Below are positions 9,599 to 19,718 of a stretch of DNA of 64,000 nt, in pieces. The position numbers and the translations under genes are program-made. The notes below the pieces were generated by a model. That model was given only the letters and a program-made list of their open reading frames with translations, was not told where the DNA came from and did not search any database. The stretch's first letter is position 1. Each line of letters begins with the position of its first letter. Source of the stretch: Yponomeuta sedellus (lineage: Eukaryota; Arthropoda; Insecta; Lepidoptera; Yponomeutidae); assembly GCA_934045075.1 (NCBI GenBank), contig OW203723.1, positions 211,001 through 275,000 of the forward strand, in the 5' to 3' direction.

Positions 9599-10935
9599 AA
9601 CATTTATTGCATCAACAGTCACACACACAAAACATCTAACAAATACGAAACAGACTTATCGGAGAACAATCAAAGGGTAAGGTAGTAAAGACAATTTAAG
9701 CAGTTTTGTCGCGGTGTGTTTCCGTTGCTGCAAAAGGCAGCTGACTCAGCATTTTGCTGAGGGTGTGAGCCCTCAGCGCTGGTTTTCAGTCAGTACCTGA
9801 TCAGTACTCTCACGAGTGTCCCAGTGCGCGGGTCGGTATGTTGCAATTTAAATAAATATCTACATATTATGTATATTGCAATTTATATAATAAAAATATC
9901 CATAAACAATAAAATAAAAAACGAACAATATGAAAGTAAGACAGCCGTCCTTGATGCGATCACATAGTCAATTGATTAGTCAAGTTAGTAATGGCGGCGA
10001 GAAGTTTGGACAGGATAGGGAAGTCTTTGCTGCTCCAGCAAATATGCCCTGAGCTTACGCCCAAAGGCACACCTACTAGGCGCATCGCGGACTGGGGGAG
10101 GAATATCATTCCAGCACTTGGACGCCGCATACTTAAAACTGCCACGGAAAGCCTTCGTTCGATGCGCGGGAATAAGAATTCTGTCCTTATGTACATAGCG
10201 CTGACGGGACGACCACTCCAACTTTTTGTGTAGATAAGCAGGACATTTACTGCGAAATAATCCAAACAGTAGCGTAGCAAGATGTAGTCGTCGTCGGGCC
10301 TCCATGTTCAGAAGCTTTGCAGCGTTCAAGAACGGGGTGATATGGGATCTGGGGGGACAGTAAAACAAAACCGAGCACATGCGTTTTGCACTCGTTGTAT
10401 TAACCTCTTTGTTCGACCAAGTATACAACTACCATAGACAACATCGCAGTAGTTCAATTTAGATAATATCAAAGATTCACTTAGCCTAACACGCAAATCA
10501 GTGCTAAGGTAATCGCGTATATTATATAAAACTTTAAGGCGGTAGAAGCAATTGCTGACTTCATTTCTAATGTGGTTTTCAAATCGTAACTCACCGTCCA
10601 TCAGAACACCAAGATTTTTTGCCTCCACAACCCTCTCCACTGGTTTGCCCATGATCGCTACATTATTGACTGCAAGAGTTTGTATCGTATTATGGATTTG
10701 ACTTTTAGTACCAAGCACCATGAACTTGGACTTGCTAGGGTTCAGTACCAGACAGTTCCTATCGGACCATGACGCTATGCTGTCGAGATCCCCATTGATC
10801 GAACTGACTGCCATATCTGCATCTGATGGTATGGTACATATAAATGGTATGGTAGACATGCATGCTTTGCAACTGTATACGCCATGTAACATGTAAATCT
10901 GCCATACCTTTACAGGGTCCATGTTCAATTAGTTA
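9599..10935 (-). pseudogene. 5'-truncated, frameshifted LINE reverse transcriptase C-terminus
   Basis: Two overlapping minus-strand frames (10928-10326 and 10428-9985) together give the C-terminal third of a CR1/L2-type reverse transcriptase. Visible are DSIASWSDRNCLVLNPSKSK (the block after the catalytic box), KNLGVLMDGELRF, LSKLNYCDVVYG, then KCWNDIPPPVR and a basic end. A frameshift lies near 10330-10420. The catalytic YADD box is missing because of 5' truncation. About 390 bp of 3' UTR run to the (CTTT)n tail. Exact clade uncertain. Confidence 0.8.
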
Positions 10936-11235
10936 AGTTACTGTATATTTTTTAATTGTTCATGACTGCATTCAATAAATTAAATGAAAATAAATGAAAT
11001 TAAATAAACCTTTAAAACTACGCAACGGATTTTAAATCGTTTTTATTTTTAATATAGAGTATTTAAGAGGAAGGTATGTATGTACAATACATGCATAATA
11101 TTATACAGAAACAATGATAAATTTAGAGGTTTCTAGTGTGATGTGAATAAACACATTTTTTTGCGTTATACATTGCAAACGCTTGCTGAACCCCACGAGA
11201 TGAATGAAAATAATGTACGTAATTATTGTACACCT
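10936..11235. other. Non-coding, AT-rich
   Basis: Contains 'aaattaaatgaaaataaatg' low-complexity sequence but no gene. Confidence 0.4.
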
Positions 11236-11488
11236 TAAAAAAGTCAACATAAAGTCCGCGGTGGTATATATCTATCACTTAAGGTTAACCCACAGTAACA
11301 ATTTTTATGCTTTGTTACTTCTTCACGTCTAAACGGCTGGAACGATTTTAATAAAATTTGGTACGGAGTTAGCTGACACCCTGGATTAATACATAAGCTA
11401 CGTTTTACTGGGTGAAAAAATATTTTACTGTTAAATACACAATTAATATTCCCTTATAAACCGCGGGTAACACCGCGGGCACAGCTAG
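11236..11488 (+). mobile_element. Non-autonomous Helitron (Lep1-like)
   Basis: Ends GCTAG|T at 11488. The 3' hairpin CCGCGG-GTAACA-CCGCGG (11461-11478) lies a few bases before the end, the typical Helitron arrangement. The same 3' end is present in reverse at 22884. The internal block 'aacggctggaacgattttaa' and 'gacaccctggattaatacat' is shared with that copy. The 5' TC terminus is not certain. Confidence 0.65.
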
Positions 11489-11586
11489 TTATAAGATATT
11501 TCAGCTACGAAACGCTTCCTGCACGGAAGTCCCGAATGTGTGTAAAAGAATCAGATAAATTGACAGATAAAACCATTCTCCTTCAA

Positions 11587-11869
11587 AAAAATATCAGTTT
11601 AAAAACCTATTTAGAGGCTAAAAATTTCACCCATGCCGGGATTCGAACCCGCAACCTCTGGCTATCCGTGCCAGCGCTCTACCAATTGAGCCAATGGGCG
11701 ACTCACGGCATCAGTGAAATTTCGAACCTCTTTACACTATTCTCTGTATTACGTACGTGCGGGTTCGAATCCCGGCATGGGTGAAATTTTTAGCCTCTAA
11801 ATAGGTTTTTAAATTTGTTCCTTAGCACGGGTTAGTGCATTAAAAATAAAAATAGTAAAAATATCAGTT
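11587..11869. mobile_element. tRNA-like composite insertion, locus C
   Basis: The 13-bp direct repeat AAAAATATCAGTT at 11587-11599 and 11857-11869 frames 257 bp. The left part is the reversed unit from its X end (TAAAAACCTATTTAGAGGC) through a complete tRNA-like sequence (11628-11699) to TCTGTATTACGTAC. It then switches to the forward strand at GTGCGGGTTCGAATCC and runs to the Y tail (…AAAAATAGT). X is on the left and Y on the right, the mirror image of locus A. Confidence 0.88.
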
Positions 11870-13025
11870 GTTCCTTAAGTTTTGGCATACAATAATGCGC
11901 TCGGTGCGGGCCTGCCGCAACATCAGCCGGTGTTGCCTGGTCGGCCCCGGGTCCAATAAACCATGGCAGCTGCCAAGTGGCGAGAAATCTTCTCCCAAAG
12001 TCCTTCTTTTGGTTTACAATAAAATAAGTAGTGAGCTTGGCTCCTGGTGCAGCCAGTTCAGCGAGCGCGAGGCAGTGAGGCGTGCGCGCGATAGTGCGGG
12101 CGGGGCGCGGGGCGCGGGCGGCGGCGGCGATAAATAACACCGGCATTGTCAGCGCTCGCCAAGACTCGGATCGGCTGCGGACAAAGCCGGCTGTAAGACT
12201 GTCTCCACCGGAGGCGGCGGCGGCGGCAGGCTGATCGATACCTAATGTGGCAATTGATACAAAGGATCCATATCCGCCACAGACGTACTGCTAATCTCAG
12301 AGAGTCTCAGTGAGACGAATTCCCAGCCCCAATAAAATCTGTGGATAGAGCCCCTGTTGCTAATGAGCTCATTGTCCCATGAACTTTTTACTAAATGCGA
12401 GACGGAAGTCTCACATATAATTTCTCATTCTCAGACACAAGCACCGCGCCGCGCGGGGTAGCGGCGCAATAATAACCATATTTCACGAGCCGTGTGATAA
12501 AGCCGACAATAGGGCGGCCATCACTCGAGTCGAGTACCTCTGTATACAAAGACACAGAAGCATTGCTCGTGAAGCTGGGACTGTGTAATTAGTTCCGTGT
12601 ATCAGCATGCTATTCGATCACGTAAACGCAGTAAGGGTAGTGTCAGAACGTCATTCGGAATAGACATTGTATGCACCAAGTGAGCTGAAGCGGAACTTCC
12701 GTGAGTTTGTATTGAGGGTCTCAAACTCGAGTACACGATGGTTAATGCTCGGCGGCAAACAATAGCCTCACTCAGAGACACTCACTCACACCCGTCGGCG
12801 TCATTCACTCACACGAGCCACGAGCCTCGAGCCGGGTCGATGACACGGCCCGAGATTATCACTCATGCCGACGATATTTAGGCCAAGCAATAGCGAAGAT
12901 TGTTCAGTGCATAACCTACAACAATGCATGCTCATACTCCCTAAGGTTGAAACCATGTAATTCAAATTTTACAATCTATTCTTAACTATTCTAACTTAGT
13001 ATTGATCATAATATACTCAACTAAC
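11870..13025. other. Non-coding; GC-rich islands 11900-12240 and 12440-12560
   Basis: No coding gene supported. CpG-rich segments (for example 12090-12135 and 12200-12225, GGCGGCGGCGG) alternate with AT-rich DNA. CACTCACTC-type runs are at 12770-12815. Open frames overlapping these blocks on both strands lack any motif or splice support. Confidence 0.4.
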
Positions 13026-13417
13026 TATATGTATAGCGCTCGTGGCCTAGGTGAACGGAGTGATTGGAATCAATCACTTCAGTTAAGCAACCCCAGGCGC
13101 GGCCAGGTGCAGGATGGGTGACCGTCCTGTGACTACCGCTAGTGGCATTTTCCTGAGCGCTTCCGTACTTCGCAAGGCATGTTAATCCGTTGGTGCCGGC
13201 TGTCATTTCATGGCAGTCGTTAAGCGGTATCAGAGGCCTTATGGGCGGCTTGATAACTTCTGACAGTAAGGCCCGCCACTGTCTTAAAATCCTCCACCAA
13301 CCCGGACTTGGCCCCCGTGGTGGAGTATAGCTTAACATTCCTGCGATGCAGGAAGAGAACCGTGCAACAGCAGTGGGACCATACAAGGGTTGATATCGTA
13401 TCGTATATATGTATAGC
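13026..13417 (+). repeat. 5S-rRNA-derived SINE (full copy)
   Basis: The 12-bp target duplication TATATGTATAGC (13026-13037; 13406-13417) frames 368 bp. The head resembles 5S rRNA through its internal promoter (AGTTAAGCAAC…GGCGCGG…GGATGGGTGACCG), the A-box/IE/C-box region of 5S genes. The body is unrelated to 5S, and the 3' end is GGGTTGATATCG followed by TATCG units. The long minus-strand open frame across it recurs in the other copies only because the copies share sequence. Nine loci of this family are in the window. Confidence 0.88.
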
Positions 13418-15449
13418 ACAAAGCCTTCAGAAAGTCCATCCTTAAAAATCTGCATGTTTGTTTATGCGAGGAGCAGCGCACTACGTAGCTGCGTTGGTCA
13501 TGGTGCGGCGTGCTCCGCGCGCGCCGATTAATGAGAAAAGTTTCTATGTAAAAGAGACTCCGGCTGACTGCGGGTATTTACAATAAGTTATCAATGATAA
13601 CTTTTTACTTTGTGAAGAAAAATCTGAACAATATAAAAGAATATAAATGTAAAATATGGAAAATAGGCATTAATTTTAAGCATTGACAAAAGTAATGTCT
13701 TAAGCAATTACAAGGTTTTCCTGTATGTAGGTAATGACTTTCTTTGCAAATGGGTTTCCTTAAACGCTTCTCAACGGGCAGGCAGCCTATTCTCGAAAAC
13801 ACACGAGTGACCTCGCTAGAAACAGTATGAAGACGTGGTTGGGTAGTTGCTCGTACAGACTTTTACATTTTTATTGTAGTCACCCGTACGTGAACTTAAT
13901 AGAGTCCAATGGGTAAAGGTTGATGTGCTGTTAAACGTGAGTTGAGCGAAGTCGCCGAAGTCCAAAATCGGCCTCCTCGGCGCGCGGCGCGTCTCGGCCC
14001 GTTACGGCTGTACTCGCGCCACTATAATAGAACGAGCTCACAGCGGGCTCTATACAACCCCCAAGTTTATTCTCGGATGTCATAATCACGCTGCGCCGCT
14101 GTAGAAATCGGCAGTTAAATGCCGCACCAGTTCCATTTTAAATAATGCAACAATAGAATATCGTGGCTCTTGGAGCGGTTTATTAAAGTGCTCTGTGGCG
14201 ACGGAAGTTTGAAAGCAGCGAGCAAAGCAAAGAGATGAGAGAGATATTGGCGCAAGCCAGCGTCCCCACCCCGCCCCCGCCCCCGCCCTCGCCCTCGCCC
14301 GCGGTCTCAATTTAAAACTTTGATCCTCTTACGCCAGGGCCACGGTCGCCGGCCGCCGGGCCGGACCGTTGCCTAAATCTTGTAAGTAGCCGCGCGCTCT
14401 CCGCCGAGCTGTTGTCCCGCGCCTGTCCCACGGAGTTTCTCTTTTCGCTATCAACTTGAACCTGACTCATTGTGTTAGACTATAGGTGTAAGAGTTACCT
14501 ACTATATATACAACCAACGTAATAAGCGGGGCTCGCGCGGCGGACGAGGAGCGGGGGGTGGAGAAGGCGCCGCGAGATATTAAAAGATTACGTTTTGGCA
14601 CAAAGCGGATGCCAGATAAACTGCAAACAAATTACGGAATGGAACCCCCGCTGCCAGTGTTATTATCATGTTGCACTAGCGGCTTCGCGCGGTTTTGTCC
14701 GTTCGTTTATCAGATAACTCGGACTATTCACAGTCGCTCCCATTGTTCGAAGAACCAGTTAAACTTATACTTATAGGGTTGGGTTGGTAACATATAAAAG
14801 ACGACTTACATACTTAGAATGAACTATTTTTCTTTACATGTGCGAAGGAGGGTGTGACGTCACGGTTGCGGCAGGTACCAACTATTCGTTTTATTACTCT
14901 CCGTAATGGAACTGATATCGGGTCGAGCCCGGCCCGCGGCCCGCGGCTGCGGACACAAAACCTATTTGTTCGGCCGCTCCGTTTGGTCACTAATGTACAG
15001 ACCACTGCTATTATGCTTACTATTTATGAGAAATTGAAAAAAGTAATGGGTTTCTATCTGTTCAGTTTTATTATTGAACCTAGGCTTCGATCAATCCACG
15101 ACCATTAACATAAAAGATTTATGCTAGCTTTGAAAATAAAGTAGATTTAACGATTGAGCAACTGAGGGCATCCGGAAGAGTGGGAACATATTTTATGAAT
15201 TATACAAGATTCCAAATAATTTACGGCCGTCTATTTGCCGTAAAGTTAAATACGAGTATATAAAAACAAAAGCTCCCAGTCCGGAAACAAATCAAACCCC
15301 TTTTAAACAATTAAGAACAGGGAAAATGGCAAAACAAAATTATAATTTTTACTAAAGTGAATGTGACAAAGCAAGGCAAATCCAAACATTGCTGCAGCTT
15401 TAAAACAAATATTTACAAACGTTTCATTTAAAACCAAGGCTCTTTTGGA
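13418..15449. other. Non-coding; GC-rich islands
   Basis: No gene seen. GC-rich islands are at 13970-14030, 14265-14420, 14520-14570 and 14920-14960. A C-rich run at about 14265-14305 has CCCCGCC repeats (possible minus-strand G-quadruplex). TGACGTCA lies at 14855-14862. Open frames over these islands show no family motifs. Confidence 0.4.
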
Positions 15450-15905
15450 CTCGTTTTTAACCGACTTCAAAAAAGGGAAGAGTCGCCGCGTATATTACTT
15501 TTTTTTACTACGTTTTCATAACTTCGTCAAATCTTAACCGAGTTCGATGATTTTTTTTTGTTTGACTAGGTATAACTAACGTTTTATTGGTGTCATTGTA
15601 ATTTATTGAAGATCTGATGAGGACTTTCAAAGATTGAGAACGGAAATCTTCAATGGACAGCAGCAGCAAATAAAGCCTGATGAGGCCTATCTATTAGTAA
15701 TATGGATATGTTTCATAAGATAAACTAGCGTAAAATTGGTCCCAAGGTAATATGGTGAAGTTCTGATGAAGACTTTCAGAAATTGAAAATTTTAAATTTT
15801 AAGGCAAAAAATTAAGTTAGATTTTGATGTTGCAAACACTTTGTTCATCAAATGTATTGTAGATCGTAGAGTCGGAAATTAAATATAAAAATCGACTTCA
15901 TTACA
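15450..15905. repeat. Dispersed element with ACCGACTTCAAAAAAG end
   Basis: Starts 'taaccgacttcaaaaaaggg' near 15460 and ends 'aaaaatcgacttcattaca'. The CCGACTTCAAAAAAGG motif marks a very common dispersed sequence in lepidopteran genomes (established knowledge, class not recalled with certainty). The interior is AT-rich and non-coding. Confidence 0.35.
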
Positions 15906-16733
15906 CTTAGTGCGTACACCAAGTCAATCACTAGTAAAAATGGTATTTATTTAGAAGCTAGGTAGAAGATTCTTTAAGAATTTATTTTAAACTCTGTCAT
16001 CCACGACTTAGACTTGCAAAGCTTTAGTAGAATCCGTTTATTATGACTCCGCTTATATTAACCAACCGTCTAATATGACGTAATTACACAACACAGTTTG
16101 GTTTTCATATAAAATTCTTTGTAAAGAAGTTGGATACTTACATTGACATATCCCCAATTATCACCCATTTTTTATAAATAATATTAGGTACCTAGGTATA
16201 TTCGGTTATAATAACCAAAATGATTCTTTACGTCTTTCGGAATGTTCGTTGCTCCCGACGATGTACGGCACGAGGCTCGTTTTGTTTTGAATCAGTAGGT
16301 TTATTCAGTGAGTTACGTGATATGTACATGCATTTATGTATAATACTTATAATTTTTGTTTATATTTAATTGCTACGTTTCTCTATTAAAATAAATATGA
16401 ATATATTTACATAAAGATTTTTTTATCACAATACGCTTTGTGTGACATCCGCTTATTATGACGTGTTTGTCAATTCCCTTCGATGTCATAATAAACGGAT
16501 TCTACGGTACAGCCATTATGAGGCACTGCATAAAATTGTACAACAAGATTCTCCAGATTATATTACATTTACCTACGACGTTACAAAAACAAAGGGCAAA
16601 AAAGGTAATACAACATTAAGGATTATTTGCAGAGTTTCTTTATTGCGAGCTTCTTCTGCACGGAATTTAAAATTTCGGAAGGTAACGACTTCCAAACCTA
16701 TGAAGTAAACATTTTATTTTTTTAATGAGTACA
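15906..16733. other. Non-coding, nothing recognised
   Basis: AT-rich. 'tccgcttattatgac' occurs near 16449, and related 'tccgtttattatgac' and 'atataaccg' blocks lie near 16032. They hint at a diverged repeat between 16030 and 16520, but no gene is seen. Confidence 0.35.
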
Positions 16734-16914
16734 TCTATATTATAAAAATGAATCGCTGAATGTGTTGGTAAGCGCAAATTTCGAGAGCAGCTGAACCGAT
16801 TTTGCTAATTCTTTTTTTAGGATATTCCTTGAAGTATGAGGATGGTTCTTACGGAGAGAAAAAAAAAAAAAAGAATCGACTGTTAGGTAGTACGAAGTTC
16901 GCTGGGTCAGCTAG
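16734..16914 (+). mobile_element. Non-autonomous Helitron, 181 bp
   Basis: Starts A|TCTATATTATAAAAATG and ends GGGTCAGCTAG|T, fitting insertion between A and T with TC…CTAG ends. It is the sister copy of 3245-3522. An internal poly-A run lies at 16858-16872. No coding. Confidence 0.7.
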
Positions 16915-17189
16915 TTTTTAATATAACTTCTTTACAATTCTGAACCAGAAGTCATCGATGTCCAGTTTTTGTACTAACCCTAGAGAGGATACCTTCCTAA
17001 CATCTTCCTAATGCGTAATTCAGCATGGCAGTGTCTCGCGCAAGCCGCGTGCCGCGCGCCGCCGTCGCTTGCCGCGCCGCGCGATGTCGCCCCGGATTAC
17101 TCGCTGCAGGAATTCAATTAAGTACAACTAAGTCTCGCACAACAGTCGCCCATGCAGACCAATACAATCATTTCGTTTCTTTGAGCGGC

Positions 17190-17485
17190 GGTAGCCAGGA
17201 CCAGTGGGTAGAACAATGGACTCGGAAGCGAGAGGTTTGACTCCCAGAGCGGGCATGTACCGATGACTTTGTTTTCTAAGTTATGTACGTTTGTAAAGTC
17301 CCAATACCACCAGCGAGTGGTTAACTGGTACCGTTAGCAAACGGTGAAAGAAAACATCATGACGAAGCCCGAGTGTCTGAGGTTTACCTAAATGCGTCAC
17401 CGCTCGAAATTGCCAATCCGGTAGGCACGCGAGGTAATTAAGCCCGTGCCCTTCAGTAGGACGTCTAAAGGCTGCATAAAAAATA
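17190..17485 (+). repeat. tRNA-derived SINE family B, full length
   Basis: The head resembles a tRNA (GTGGGTAGAACAATGGACTC; decayed B box GGTTTGACTCC). The body has 'gatgactttgtttt', 'gtctgaggtttacc' and 'gctcgaaattgcc'. The 3' end is 'taattaagcccgtgcccttc' then 'agtaggacgtctaaaggctg'. The same architecture is at 40790-41105, and 3' fragments are at 1990, 7985, 26945, 29035, 35585 and 44365. Confidence 0.75.
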
Positions 17486-17759
17486 GTTTGTCATTATTTT
17501 GTCAAAAGTGTCGAACCAAATTTCACCGTAATCCTGGTTTCGTTCGAAGGAGAGCTTTCGACGCCGGCTTCGGATTTGTTCGGATCAAAGAAAAACTCGG
17601 TCAAGCGTAGTCAATAAAACTATAATGACAGTTTTGTCTTATTGACACTAAAACTGAATACGTAACTCTGTTCTACCGGAGGTTCCAATTAGAGCTGACT
17701 GGATGCATTGTTCCTTTGGTGATTCACAATATTGAAAAGTGTAGGTACATAAATGTATT

Positions 17760-17884
17760 AAGTGGCCAATTAGTCGCATACCTCGGCCAGGGGATAAGTC
17801 TGGCCATACAAAAGGGGAATGTTGCCAGCATTCTGGGCTCCCTGCCGAGGGACACCGACCTGGGGCAAGTTTTTTATTTGTAAA
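17760..17884 (+). pseudogene. LINE polyprotein C-terminal remnant
   Basis: An open stretch ends in LGQGISLAIQKGNVASILG followed by SLPRDTDLG and a stop. This GNVASILGSLP-type ending is one I associate with C-termini of lepidopteran non-LTR polyproteins; the family is not firmly assigned. The 5' part is missing and AT-rich 3' sequence follows. Confidence 0.45.
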
Positions 17885-19300
17885 TGTAAAATAATAGGTA
17901 TTTATTTTTACCCGACTGCGGCGAAGCCCAAACGGAGGACAATGTACTTAGTTAGTTTATATTAATTAGATTTTAGTTTATTTATAAATTTAATCCTTAA
18001 TTTAGTAATAGTTTATATTTATTTATTATATTTTATTCAGTTTAAGTTTTATCTTAAACAGTTATTAGTCGCTATTTCAATCCGAAGTAGGTCGTTCCCA
18101 GCGTGTTCTATCATGAACAAAACAGTGCCATGGCGGTGCAGTATGCACGAACTTCGTCCTCCCGCGCATTGTTGTACTGAAAACATTTACGTGGAACGGA
18201 ACGTTATTACATTTGCATGCCGCCCACATTGTACACTGGCAGCCTCAACTGCATGGAAAAACACAGAAGGAGGCACGAGACTTCATAAAACGATAAAGAT
18301 GAAGGTATACCATTATGCATTATCTTTTGCCAACATTTATCTCAAAGTGTAAAATCTGTTGACAATTTAACAACTGGTATAAATTTGGAAAAAAAGCAGT
18401 CTGAACGATTTTTGTATGAAGAAAGGATTAACATCCGAATAAGACCTACGACACGCCCTAGTTTTCCAATCAAAACAAGTTAGATAACCCCATCCTAACC
18501 TTCTCAGCCTTCCTTGTTGATTGTCATGTGCACTAAGACACCGCGGGGCGAGACAAAGCAGCAGCAATGTTGCACCGGCATTCTCCTCCCACTGCAGAGC
18601 TCGGATCATCAAAGTAATAAGAAAACGTAAATCCCTACTGACTAAGATGAAGGCATTCTGCAAAGTTCATTAGAGCATTGCGCGGTGGATTAATTACTTA
18701 CAGAGTTTGTCGCAAATTATATCCGAGCTGACTCCGCCGCCCGCCCCTGCCCCGCGCCCCGCACCCGCCTGCGAGCTCGCCGGAGCAGAAGCAACGGTTC
18801 AATTATTCTGTTTCTTTGTAGCTTATTGCTGCTCTGCGATTTAGTAGCTTCAAAGGATATTATTAGGCATGCTTAATTAGAATTGACCGGCGCGCGGACG
18901 ACGCGAGGACGCGGGTCGCGACACGCAGTTGTACATTTTTAACGCAGGTTCTAAGGCTGTAAATATGGAGCTACCGGCGTGAGTGTGACAGCGGCTGACA
19001 AGGGTGCCGCCTGTCACCGCGGCCGCTCGCTGGCTGCGCTCCCCCACGTCATGACGTCACCGGACGAGCGCTGTAAAAGTGTTATTTGAGCACTCCACCT
19101 GCATGAAAAAATTAACATCACAACACATTCATAATAGCATCAGTCTAAAGGGCGGATCTGTGCGAGTAATACTGGTCCATCGAGGGTTCCGAAGTATTAT
19201 AAACTTACCTATGTCAAGGAAAATAACCCTTTGGCCGTTAAGGTAGCCGGACATTGTACTGTAAATTAATGTTCTAGCATACTCCAACAGGAAGGGTAAC
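17885..19300. other. Non-coding; GC-rich island 18720-19060
   Basis: No gene seen. The island at 18720-19060 contains CCCCGCGCCCCGC-type sequence and a perfect TGACGTCA at 19052-19059. Confidence 0.4.
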
Positions 19301-19718
19301 TTTGTAACCGCATTACACTATTTTTATTTTTAATGCACTAACCCGTGCTAAGGAACAAATTTAAAAATTTTTAGCCTCTAAATAGGTTTTTTAAATTTGT
19401 TCCTTAGCACGGGTTAGTGCATTAAAAATAAAAATAGTGTAATCATGTGAGTACAGTGATATCGTTCCGATGTTAAACCTAACTGCAAAGTAGGTAGTCG
19501 GGGCTGTAAGTAATGCAATTTGCTTAAGTCAGATGTCGCTGCCTGTACGTAATACAGAGAATATTGTAAAGAGGTTCGAAATGTCACTGATGCCGTGAGT
19601 CGCCCATTGGCTCAATTGGTAGAGCGCTGGTACGGATAGCCAGAGGTTGCGGGTTCGAATCCCGGCATGGGTGAAAATTTTTAGCCTCTAAATAGGTTTT
19701 TTAAATTTGTAACCGCAT
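19301..19718. mobile_element. tRNA-like composite insertion, locus D
   Basis: The 13-bp direct repeat TTTGTAACCGCAT (19301-19313; 19706-19718) frames 392 bp. The left part is a reversed tail (Y end) to AAATTTAAAAA (about 19314-19366). It switches immediately to the forward strand (TTTTTAGCCTC…) and runs through the tail, then head-to-tail into a second unit with a complete tRNA-like sequence (19602-19673), ending at X (GGTTTTTTAAA). The first 125 bp form a palindrome. Confidence 0.88.

Noticed and set aside
13021..13455. A recurrent 'protein family' (…GWWRIVRQWRALLSEVIK…) at several loci
   Set aside because: All copies coincide with the 5S-derived SINE and lie antisense to its promoter. Conservation follows the repeat and frames break differently in each copy.
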